The position numbers were made by a program, and so were the translations under genes. A DNA stretch of 64,000 bases from Rotaria macrura. Lineage: Eukaryota; Rotifera; Eurotatoria; Philodinida; Philodinidae. This document shows positions 21,971 through 33,500 of this stretch, one piece after another. Location of the stretch: the NCBI GenBank assembly GCA_900239685.1, contig OENT01000250.1, forward strand, positions 1 through 64,000, in the 5' to 3' direction. The notes below the pieces were generated by a model. The model searched no databases. It was not told the DNA's origin and saw nothing but the letters and a program-made list of their open reading frames with translations. Positions within the stretch are counted from its first letter, which is position 1, and each line of letters opens with the position of its first letter.

Positions 21971-22962
21971 CTATTTTCGACCCGATGATCGTTTTGCTTT
22001 CGATTGTGTTGTATTCAATACGGCTTGTGTTGGTGTATTCTGTTTCGATGTTCCCGTAGGACGTTTTCCTTTATTCGCGGATTTATTTAATGAATTTAAT
22101 GCATCTGAAAAGAAGATTGACATAAGGAGAATTTTTAATATTTAATTCTCATCTTTCTAATTAATTCAATTTTACTTGCTATTATTGAATAGATTTTTTG
22201 ATCGATTTGATCGAGATTAAAACTCGGTGTATAACGTTTTTCGCCTGCTGCGATATCATCTAAATAGTTGATATTCATCAAAATGGAACGAGAACAATAT
22301 AGTCGAATTATATTTTATTTTTACTTTCAATTTTAAATACGTAGTATGTACTTCTTCCAGTAAGATATTGTGATGCATAGTCGTCACCGTGTGTATGTAA
22401 TTCTTTTAATTTTCCTTCATTATCCATAAGATCAATTATGTCTTAAGAACATCACAATCCTATTTTATTTTCAAATTATAAAATATAAATCGTCTATTAC
22501 CATCACGATGTGCACCAATCACTGGTTTTATATGATCTAATAAACGATGGCAAGACGCATAGCTGTTCAAAAGTAATTGTTGATTTTCTGCATGCGAGTA
22601 AAATAAAGTAGAAGAAAAAAACACAAAAATCAAAGCCAAACATTCAATTATATAAATGTATCGATTACCACCATAAATAAGTCGAACAACTAAACAAGTT
22701 CCTGGTATAATAATATGTTTTTTATGTTCAGTTTGTTTCACTGCTGAAATGGAATCTTATCACTGTACATATTATCTCGAAATCTTCTACGTATAATTCA
22801 CTTGCCTGTCATATTTCTTCTCTATCCATAAGAATGCGATTTCTATTCTATTGTTCTTATATATTATAGAAAATTGTGCCTTTTTAAAGTACTATTTACA
22901 AACCAATTCTTTTTTTTTTACTTCTTTTAAATGCCTTTAAGATACATACGCTTCGATTTCAT
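21971..22962 (-). CDS. CXorf65-family protein
   Basis: Minus-strand exons 22962-22950 (13 bp, tentative), 22740-22672, 22587-22501, 22441-22325, 22259-22176 and 22104-21971 join in phase to about 167 codons. Human CXorf65, from memory, is about 180 residues. The match to that family is clear: RLIYGENQQLLLNSYASCH corresponds to its GDNQQFLAN start, DIIDLMDNEGKLKELH to its TIDLCDETG segment, and GDDYASQYLTGRSTYYVFKIE to [20 protein letters not shown]. The tail (SANKGKRPTGTSKQ...RSSGRK) is basic and low-complexity. The biochemical role of the family is unknown. The 5' end is the weak part: the 13-bp first exon fits in phase but lies inside a possible last exon of the neighbouring small gene. Confidence 0.75.
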
Positions 22963-23282
22963 ATTTACTTCTTCGAACAATAAATGGATTTACTGCTTAA
23001 AGACATAACTGCACACACACACACACACAAGCGACTGGTTTTTTTTTCGAATACTTTTTATTTCAATGACAATATACCTTTTAGAATTGACGTTGTCGAA
23101 TAGATAATTGTTACAAATGGATTCGGATATGAATATGATGAAGAGAAAGATTCATTTAAGCTTGATGTTTCAGCAATGGAAAAATTTTGACCTAGCGAAA
23201 ATGAATTAATCGGAAGTTGAGATTGATAATGAACACGACGTGCAGAAGGTGAAAGTGTTGAACGTGAAACTGTGAATGCCAT
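22937..23282 (-). CDS. Small Ser-rich protein, two exons
   Basis: ATG at 23282, exon 23282-23078, then a GT-AG intron holding a (CA)8-9 run, then exon 22995-22937 ending in TAA; 87 codons in phase. The product starts MAFTVSRSTLSPSARRVHYQ, is rich in Ser (SSLNESFSSSYSYPNPF) and ends NPFIVRRSKYEIEAYVS. No domain is recognised. Exon 2 overlaps the tentative first exon of the CXorf65-like gene, so at least one of the two models needs change. It could be a real short protein or an upstream exon of another transcript. Confidence 0.4.
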
Positions 23283-23792
23283 AAGACAAGTAGAAATAAT
23301 CGTAATGACTTACGAAAAAAAAAATAATAATAATAACTTTGTAATCTGATCGTTGTGATTTTAATGCAAAAACAATATTTCTTTTGTCGTTATGAATTAA
23401 AATGAAACCGTAACTTACTGTTGTCACAACAGAATAAATTCAGGAGAAAAAAATTCAAGCAGGTAATCTTTTTCTCTTCTTCTATTCATCATTGCACTTG
23501 ACATTGTTTTTTCTCTGCTTGATGAATAAAAACGCAATAATAAAATATGTTCTTCATTTCAAAATTAACTAGTGAATAAATTTATTTCGTTACATCCAAC
23601 AAAAAAAAAAAGAAAAGTAGAAGAGAAAAGAAAACAAGACTATGATAATGACAAGTCTGACATTTGAATAGATACGCCGCGAGAAGAAGAGAACAAAAAT
23701 AATTAATCTGACATTATTGTTTTATAGATGAAACTAAAAGCACATATATTTGTTGCTTAACAAACAAAAAAAAATACTGAATTCGAAAAGAT

Positions 23793-24201
23793 TCAATCAT
23801 CTTCATCTTCGATTTCCTTGAAACGAAAAATTAGAAAAATATTTCTTATATTCAAAACGAAAAACAATAAATCTATTTACATGATCAACTTCCATTTGTT
23901 CATTATCCATAGTTGTCATCGATAATTGCTGTTGTTGAAAATAACTATTACAAGCAAAGAAAATGATAAATAGTCATGTTTTGTTTTCAAAGTGCTTGAT
24001 TTACTAAGTTTCTAATTGTACAATAAATTTTCTGACCAGTAGACGTTCACGTAATGGATTTTCTGTTCGTCGTTGTCGAACACCTAAGTTTTAATTTATA
24101 CGATAAATATTTGATTACAAAATCAATTTAAACTTACTAAATGTTGGCATTCGTAATTTTTGATACGATAAAAAAATCATCATTGCACTCTCTTGATCCA
24201 T
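23793..24201 (-). CDS. Small protein with acidic tail, four exons
   Basis: ATG at 24201; exons 24201-24138, 24083-24005, 23944-23881 and 23816-23793 (TGA) join in phase to 76 codons. The product begins MDQESAMMIFLSYQKLRMPT, has a basic centre (VRQRRTENPLRERLLVRKF), a Gln stretch and an acidic end (EIEDEDD). Four phase-consistent GT-AG introns of about 50-64 bp in so small a gene argue it is real. I do not recognise the family. A basic patch followed by an acidic tail would fit a small nuclear protein, but that is a guess. Confidence 0.55.
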
Positions 24202-24835
24202 GTTTTGTTTTTTTGAAATTTAAAAGAGATGATATTAAATCTAAAACAACAAGGTCAGATTGAAACAAATAACTTTGATTGAAAGATAATAATGGACCAT
24301 ACTGACTTATGAATTTCTTAATTATTTTTATTAGAATTTTATTTTATTTCTTGAAATATATAAATTGAAAATAATGGAATTTTGAAAAATTCAAACTCAT
24401 TTCTCTTCTTGTTCATCTTCATTAGATGTCACTAGTCGACGAATAAGTAAATTTACAGAACAGGCAAAAGTATATACTAGCCGTAAACAAAACACCTATC
24501 CGTGTCAATGGAGTTGAAAACAGTTCTGTTTTCTTCTTAAACATATATATATTTCAAAGCATTCATTTTTTTTTCTTAATAGTATAAAAGGTTCCATTAA
24601 AATGAAATCACTCAGTACATTGAAAGACAGGGATCGTTGCATGCATGCATGCAAAAAATTTGCACATGGAAATTCTAGAAATTTAAAAATTGTTGATAAA
24701 ATATTGATATAGTAGAATGATACAACTTTCTTTCACAATAGTGGCAACAAGATTGAATTTGTTCCTTTTCTGTCTTTATTAAATATCATTCATATATTCT
24801 GCAATAGATATTTTTAAAACTTGATTTTCATGATA
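24202..24835. other. No gene seen
   Basis: AT-rich intergenic sequence upstream of the small acidic-tail gene. A short GCAT repeat (24638-24651) is the only notable feature; promoter elements cannot be identified. Confidence 0.45.
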
Positions 24836-25151
24836 TCCCAGGTCGACGATTACGCACTTCGTATAAGGCTGTAAACGGTAGTATTATAGCGTTTTACATG
24901 GTCCAGTATTACGGTCGTATATCGCCGTGTCGTATACGGACAAATACGATCGTATATGGAGGAATACGGTAGAAAATGGAAGCCGTTTACGGATTTTGTA
25001 TACGAGGACCATAAACGATCGTTTTACTCTCCGTATATCGTCGTATTTCCCCGTATACGACACGGAGATAAACGATCGTAATACTGGACCATGTATTTTG
25101 CCGTATTTCTCCGTATATGGTCGTTTACGACCGTGCTTGTTCGACCTAGGA
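24836..25151. mobile_element. CGTATA-rich inverted-repeat element (MITE-like)
   Basis: The left end reads TCCCAGGTCGA and the right end is the reverse complement of TCCTAGGTCGA. Inside, the two halves are imperfect reverse complements: ACATGGTCCAGTATTACG occurs near 24897 and its complement near 25076. CGTATA/TATACG and ACGG words recur throughout, making the element more GC-rich than its surroundings. No protein is coded. No clear target duplication was found (TGATA left, TGTTA right). It is best read as a non-autonomous foldback element of unknown superfamily. Confidence 0.7.
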
Positions 25152-27140
25152 TGTTAATACACACCATGTTCATAAGGAGAATGCTTATAATTGAAATATT
25201 ACGCTTCATCACACAAAAGAAATTATTTCGATAATCAGATTTTATCGATTTTTTTAATAAAATTGACGAAATCTCTAGAATATCACCAAGTACTAATTAG
25301 TAACTAATTGAGAAAAGACGGTTCTCCCGTCGGATCTATTTAGAAGTCCATCCTCAGAGTTCTCGTATCACCTGAATGTACGTTTCATTGATTCAAACTT
25401 CTGAATAGTTTTCTAGATTGTGCTTCTTTATCACAATCATTAAGTGATTTGTAATTAAATTACTATGCTTCTTTCTTGTGATCTTCATCATCTATATGTA
25501 GGATCTTTGAACATTTTCTGATAACGATCAATGTTCTTTTTCGAATATTTTCTGAATTCATCGACGGGTATATTTAAAAACGAGATATTTTTTGGTTTTT
25601 TGTAGAAAATAAAAATTTTTCTTTGCATTTAAAATATTGAGTCAAGTATATAGAATATAGATTTACATGTCAAGCTCTTGATAAAGATATCGTTTGTCTC
25701 AATGTTGATCCAATTAGAGCAATCTCATAGGAAATGGCGAAACTATCCAACTTGCTTCTCAGATTTTATTGAATCTGGTTTGTGGACAGAAGTTCCATTG
25801 AGTCCAAGCATACAACGTCGTCATATTTTTAAATGATCAAATCTATTAAAAACTGTGTGTGTATCGTCATGATCGATCATTTCATAAGAGTAGTACATTT
25901 CAAACTAACGATAGACACTTCTGTGACATGAATACAATCATGCGAAAAAATGTTTTTAAAAATTTCAAGGAAATTACATCCAGAAATGAATTTCTGAATA
26001 TCGATTTTTCACAACCGAAGAAAACATCTAGTATTTACTATTTTACACTAGACTTTAAGATCTGAAAAGAAGTGTCTTGAGTTGGAAGACTTTGATTGAA
26101 TCAAAAGGAAAAAAATATTTTTCGATGATCAATATATCTACATCTTTAAATTTTTTAGAACAGCTTTATCATGAATTACTTTTCAAGTAGGCTACAACAA
26201 AAAGAAAAATGTTCGATAAGAAATTTTCGCTACAATTGATTTAATATTCGAAATCATATTTTAAGATATTAGACACTCAAGTTCTGAATTGACATTTTTA
26301 CGAATGTTGCAACTGAGTCTAAAGAGAACATCAAGCTATCAGAGAACTTCTTGACAATGGAAAATAATGGTCAATTCTAGAACTTTGAACAACTGAATCA
26401 TGTTCCTTAAGTTTTTTAGTATCTCCGTATTAACTCAATGAATCGGACTATAAGACAACTATGGTTGGATACTCTGTTGATCATTTAACTTTCCAATTAT
26501 ACGATTAAGATAATCAGACGTTGCTGAATTGAATATATTTTATTTAGCGAAGAGTTTAATTCCTTCAATAACAGTTTTCGAAGAAAGTGAATACATGGAG
26601 AACCTCAATATTTCAGGAGTAATGTGTCCAATTAAGATAAATATGGCTGAAATATTGACTATGATTATAATTAAAAGATATTTATTGTTGCTGAAAATTT
26701 CTCCTTAGTTGATCGTAATGATCTTGACATATTGAGTATTCAACATACTTACTTTCTACAATGATTAGTACTTTAGGTTAGAGCTGTTGGGGGAAAATTC
26801 ATTGTAAAAAAAATGACAGTAAAAGATTTTCTGGAACAAATCCCTGTATCAAATAGATTCAATTCAGCAACATCTAATTATCTCAATTGGATAAATGGAA
26901 AATTCAAAAGTCAAAGGAGAGCATCTAAGCACACTTTTCATATTAAAAATAAAAACTCAAAATTGTCTTCTATTAATGGGAGACTATGTGCTCGATACAC
27001 AGTCCGCTCTATATATTCTTTGTTAGTTTTTAACTGGATGAAAATGTATAGTTATATGTTAATAAATGTTTATCTACAAAAACATTAATTTAAAAACTCA
27101 ATAATACACATATTCAACTGAAAGAAATTCAATACATAAT
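25152..27140. other. No gene seen
   Basis: 2 kb of AT-rich intergenic sequence. Open frames (for example near 25859 and 26813) have no family resemblance and no supporting splice structure. Confidence 0.5.
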
Positions 27141-27418
27141 GGTGTAGTCAGGAATTTTCTAAAGGGTGTTCCCGACAAGCCACGGGAGATGCACACCAGT
27201 AGCAAAATACATTTTTGTTTATCATAAAAATGTTTTGCCGACAGGAGGTGCGGAAAAGCGATCGCAGTATCTTTCAAAAAACATCCTTCGATTTTTCTCA
27301 GTAAAAACAAGCTCCTACTATTTCAAAATGTGTTCTATGCTGATGATCTCACCCGCCGTTCAGATATTTATTAGCCCAAACGGTGATGGGAGGAAACCAT
27401 CCCTGAGCTACGCCCGTG
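27141..27418. mobile_element. Probable DNA-transposon relic with imperfect terminal repeats
   Basis: The left edge reads GGTGTAGTCAGGAATTTTC and the right edge is the reverse complement of CACGGGCGTAGCTCAGGGA. Both share a G(T/C)GTAG-(C)TCAGG core. Sequences of the type GGGCGTAGC-CAGG are often seen at the ends of old animal DNA transposons. The segment is more GC-rich than its flanks. No transposase frame and no target duplication are visible, so the call is tentative. It lies about 170 bases upstream of the NEK10 start. Confidence 0.4.
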
Positions 27419-27588
27419 ATTCTGTATCAGTTTTAGCCACAATCAACTTTTCAATTTAAAGTCGATTTGAAATTTGCTAATGTAATATGTGTATAATATT
27501 GTTTCTACTGTCTGAATATTTGTAATAGTAAAATTCGATAATTTTTTCAGTTCGATAAAACTAAAAGAACATTGTTCATGTGACACAT

Positions 27589-30500
27589 ATGGCTACCAAT
27601 GAACGAGCTAAACGAGAGTAAGTTTGACAAGAAGAAAAGAAATGAAATCATAAAATTTTATTCTTGTTACATATTTTAATATTTTTAGTACAACAGATCA
27701 AAATCTTTTGAATAAAATTGTCCATGATTTAGAACGTGCCGATAAAACAGATAATCAACGATTAGAAGACAAAGCATTAGATGATTTTCAGTAATCTATT
27801 GCATGTAATTATATGAAATAGTTTCCAAATGTTTCGTTTTATGTTTAGATCTAAATTTGGTAGTAAAGCAAAATTTTCCAGTCATGCTGAACATGCACAA
27901 TTTCTTAATGTATCTATGTTATATTTCATATTTGACAACATTCATCTAACACGCTACAGTGTTTTCCTTTTTGTCTCCATTAGATTTTACGTTTTATTAT
28001 AAAGAGAAAACTACGCAACTCGTAAGTATACTTTATTAACTAACCAAAGGATACTTGAAATGAAATCAACGCAAGTTTCTTGCAATAATTATCAGTAGAC
28101 AAAAAACAAAATATGATTTTCTATTATCATTTCGAAAAACATTTTTTTTCTCTATCAAAAATTGTTGAAAAAATAATCCTTGAAAAACGACTTTTATAAA
28201 ATGATTACAATATAATCATAAGACGAAAAAAAACTTATAATGCTAGTGTCTCATAGAAATTACTTTTGAAGTGTTTGACATTGACTTTTAAGTACGATCA
28301 ATATTCAAATAGTTCTCATTATTCTGAAGTTTTAATTAAAATAAATACTTTGTTCTTATGATCATGATCGTGAAACTAATCCAATACATATGTTTCAAGT
28401 GTTCTCTAAACAATTCGAAAATTTATGAAAAATTTATGTTGGATTTCATCCAGTTGTTCGAAATTCAGCATCGTCTAGCCATTATTTTGTATCATGAATA
28501 AATGAGTCAATTGACTTTTTTTTAAATGAAAAAATGATGACTGTTTATTGATGAGAAAAACGCACTTATGTACATATCTCTCAATCCGACAAAGCAATAG
28601 CTCAATCTATTGATTAAGAGTACCCTCGGGTATGAACCTATATAGTACTTATCACATCGAATGTTGTAATGAGTGCCACAAGTAAACATCTAAATAGCAT
28701 CGACATAAATGAAACAAAACCGTTTACCATAGACTCATCAATCATTGGATGAAAGATCATGATTAGGTTTGATTCTTCTAAATCGAATGCATCAAATCTG
28801 AATCGAAAATTTTCTTTTTCATCACTGAAGACTCACGTCAACACTCATTTGTTATTGATAATTTCTCTGCTAATTAAAAAGTAATTTTATATAGAACGAA
28901 TACTGTTATTCTATATGATAAAATTTCGAAGAACGACAAACATCTTATGAACTGATATTTGTTTCCTTTGCATAACTGAAAATTATTTTTGACAAACATG
29001 TTTAGTTATTGTATTGTGAATTTATCGACTATTTTTCGTAGATTCAAAGAGATAACAGATGAATTGAATGTTTTCGAACAACATATTTGCTCATTGTTCA
29101 CTCACTTCAAAATATCCCAGACGATTTGTAACTATTGGATTAGAATCAAAATTTTTTTCCTCTTAGTCTTAGAAATGTTTTTGTCAATTTTTGTTCAAGA
29201 GCACGAAAGAAATCTTTGAAAGGTCATAAAAATTACTCTAAACATATTTTTCGTAATCTATACATGGACGAAACCCAACGATACGTATTCATCAAAGTTA
29301 TGATTGTATAAACTAGCGCTTGTGACGTGTTTATTTGGCGTTAGTGACATGATAGAGTAGAAGTACACAACTGTAAAAGTTATCCTATAATCTTATGAAG
29401 AGTTCAAAATCGATTTCAAACGATAAAATCCTTTAGTCATACTTACTAGATGATGTTAAGACAAAAAAGATTATTTCAGCAATTCCCAGGGTATCTAAAA
29501 ACTGGGGTTCGATATCGATAAAAATTCGATTATTAAGTTTTCAGTTGTTTCTCTCGTACAGTTTGAAAACTATTTTCTAATTACTTTTTAATTCATTCAT
29601 AGGCAGAGTATAGAGGCAGCATTTCGACACAGATCTATGCTAAAAGAATTTATTGAAAAAAAAATACTCCATGAAGAGAATCACAGTCGAATGAAAGAGA
29701 GAAATGTCGTATAATAAGTGAAATTATATGTATGCTGTCAGGAGGTCTCTCTTTTGTTTCAAAAACACCTTTTAGCAAAACATGATGATGTCTCATCTAA
29801 CACGCTCTATTCTAAGCTAATAGAGCGATAGTTTCGAATTTTAATAGTTTGAGATAGATGAAAACGTTTTTCGGTCTTTTAGAGATTCTTCCTTCCCTAC
29901 TCGCAAACAAAACTCATAAGTTCATATTCAGAAAGAGTAGTAAATTTTAACTCTAACTCAATGGTTTCCACTCATCTGAAATACTTTCTAGTGAAGTAAA
30001 ACTATTTCGATGAAAATGTTCATCTTCATGTATGTTTTTGTTCGATTGCTGAATTAGCCAAAGGTTGTGATTGAAGATTTCATAATTACATATATGAACA
30101 AATCTTTTTTTTCGAATGTGTTCATATTCTGATGTTTTTTAGTACAAGTAAACTCTGTTCAATGTCAATATTTTATTGTTTACGAATATTATTACGTGAT
30201 CCTGAATATCAACTAGTGTTCGTTCAAGAACATGGATTGATCGGTTTAAAATCAGTATACTACTTTGAACTATTTTGTTTTGAAATCTTATTTCATATAT
30301 GTTTTATATTTTAGCAAATGGATTTGTATGTATATATTCATTCGACCGAACAATATGATAGTATTAATGAATCAACATGCATCTCAAGTAAAGCACTTGG
30401 ATATATACTTAGTAAGTCAATAAGATAATAGCAAGATTGATTTGATTGTTTTGTTTTTATTTATTTTCCCTGAATGAAAAGATATTTTTCTTAAATTAAT

Positions 30501-33500
30501 AACACAAACATCAGATCATGTTGAATGCGAGTATATCATATCAAGTGAAATCATTCAATCTATAACACAACTTTTAAATACTACACAAGATATATCAGTT
30601 TTAAAACATATATTAAGATTGTTAATTATTATGATTCGTCAAACGTAAGAATTTATTTATGTTGAATTTTGTTTAACTATTGATAATTTTTTTCTACATA
30701 ATTAAAAGAGAATTATATGTTAAGGAAATAATTAAATTAGAAACAATTGATAGTTTATTACAAATACTTTTATACAAAGATCTCGAAACAAAACAGTAGG
30801 TTATTGTTGTTCGATGAATTGTTTATTTAAATAAAACTTATTGTATTAGACTTTCTTTACAACTTATGTCAGTATTTCTTGCTCATCCAGAAGGACGTGA
30901 ATGTATTCCACGTATACCAAATGATTTTCTTGCGGCTTTTACTAGGTAAACGAAACATAAAAAATCAACTAGATCCTATTGAAATGTATGAATTTTGTAT
31001 TCGTATGAAGTCTTTTAATTAATAATAATGTTAAAGTTCTCGATCATGCCATATGGTGTTTAACTCATTGTGCTGAAACTGAAGATAATCGAAGACGAAT
31101 TCGTTTAACTGGAGCTATTCCATTGTTATTATCACTACTTGAAAATGGGTACATAGTTTAATATTCATGACGTAAAATATTATCTATTGCTACATACAAT
31201 TTAAAATATATATTTTAGAAATCATTCTTTTGATTTTTCATTACCAACAAGCATTACTAATGAGCGACAAAATGGACGGAATGGAAAGAAACATACGAAA
31301 GATGATCTAGAGGTAAGAAGGACTAAGAATGAAATTGAACATAATCGATTTATTCATTGTCGATGAATCCGAACGTCTAATAAAAATCGAATTGAATTCT
31401 TTATGCAGTTCTAATCAAAATTGTTTTATTTTCCTTAACAGAAAACGATGTCTTTTGGCTAGAACATTCAATTGAAGAATTTTTCTATGAAATTTGAAAC
31501 TAACAGGACCACTTTCTTTTTGCCAAAATAAAGCACGATCGATGCAACATCAATTTTCCGGCTTTCTTGTCAATATTTTCAATGTAAATTCTTTTCTAAT
31601 GATGTTTCTTAAAGCTCGAGTATTTCTTTTTGACGATAAATTTTAGAAGAAGAAGAAAAGAAGAATTCCTTTCTTTTTCTCTAGTATGAAACTTTTACAT
31701 CCTCATGCTTCTATTTTTATCAGCTTCTCATCATTGCAAAAGAAAACTGCCGTCGACTCTAATGAGATGTAAGACAAATAGTTGACGAGAACTTCATCAT
31801 TCTCGAATTTCTTTCGATCGAAAGTCCACAACCAATAATCAAACAATTCAGAATAATTATACATGACTTCATTGTTTAATCTATTTACTTAAACAAGAAT
31901 GTTTGTCTGCTTTTTATGCATTTTCACATCGTAACAGCAAATGCAGCCAAACGTTATAGGGTAAACCATATTTCGTCCAGAGGAAGGTCAACGACTAATT
32001 TGTACCCGAAAAACAAATCAACTATTGACCAACAAAAAGCCGAACTATATGTATCTGACCAATCAGACTGCAGACTTTGTTAGTATTAGAGAACTACTAA
32101 GCAGTATGTGTTGATGAAGCATAAGACATGCCTATGGGGATTTTTGAGAGTGTAGACATTGAATCTGTGGCCCAATCACTTCAACATCTGATTGGTTAGC
32201 TGATCACCTATTAGAATTCAGCTGCGAAAGAAAACAGACAAAAATAGCTACTTTTGAAGGATAACGATGATATAGGGGTTTTACAGACGATAGGTTTGAA
32301 TATATGGGCTCCAATCACCGCGATGTCATATTCTTCAGTCAAGAACCAACAGGAGCTAAAATTTTGGGAAAACGAGTACCACGGAATAATCAGAAGATGG
32401 ACTTTGAGTTTACATGTTGGAAACTCATTACAATGATGACCCAACGATCTGCACTGAAAATTTCTCATTACATCATCCGATGTAACTATCGAAATATGTC
32501 CAAGTGTTCTATGCATATATATAAATTGATGCGCTTTTCGATCATTTTTCGTGCCAATAATATATTCGCTACGAGTGCAGACCCCTCAGATTATCGATTC
32601 TCAATTTTTGAGCAATGAAATGTTAATCAACCCAAGCAACGCCGAATGGATACTCACGCTATAGTATAGATATACATGGACAAAGGATTTGCTGAAGATA
32701 TGATAGCATTCAAACACACAACAGAAAAAATTCTCCCTAATTTCATCAGAAGTTCGAAATTGACTTCAAACGGTCCGATTCTCTTTGCATAGAATCAATA
32801 GATGATGTTATGATAAAAGATTTTTTTTTCATTACTTCACAGGACTCAATTCTTTTCATGGATGTGGAGGAAGAGTTGTAGTCTGATCTCCCTGCATATT
32901 GGACTCCGCAAGTGTAGTTTGTGCAGTAGAATTTATTGTGAAGTTTTCATATTTTTCTCTCATATGATTAGAGATATATTTGCTAATTACTTTTTCATTA
33001 ATCGAAAGTCAAATTATACAGCGAGCATTTCGACATAAATCTATACTAAAATAATTCATTGGAAACAATAACACAGGGAGTAAATCAGAGAAAAATGAAA
33101 GGGAATTCGATTGTAATCTTGAAATATAGTCTCATGTAAATACCTAACATGAATATTTAGGCAATATCACGTCGTGACCGGTTATTCGATATGGAATCTG
33201 CTTGTTCTACATGTCTCGCTGAACTTTCAAATGATTATACGAATGCACAGACAATAATTGAACAAAATGGTATTTATATATTAGCCATACTTCTTTTTCC
33301 TGAAACTGAAGATTATAAGCGTTTAGAAAAATTTCATAATCTTCAAGTAAACTCGTTTAAAGAATTAATTTTGTAAATATATTTTTCTAAGATTTTAATT
33401 TTTCGTAGAGAAGCACATTTCGAACATTACGATATTTATTTTCATTAAATAAAAATCGTGAACAATATAGAAAATTATTACCAACGGAAATATTTGAATT

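Larger units (their letters stand above)
28022..30142 (+). other. Long NEK10 intron 4 with repeats
   Basis: 2.1-kb intron. It holds a tRNA-like SINE candidate at 28598-28638 and a large copy of a dispersed repeat (about 29165-30000), described separately. No exon-like frame fits between the flanking ARM exons, which join in phase (TC + T). Confidence 0.7.

Noticed and set aside
21948-22145. 65-residue frame on the plus strand
   Set aside because: It is the antisense shadow of the last exon of the CXorf65-like gene.
32211-32618. Overlapping 60-104 residue frames on both strands in NEK10 intron 11
   Set aside because: No family resemblance, no splice context, and the flanking NEK10 exons join in phase without them.
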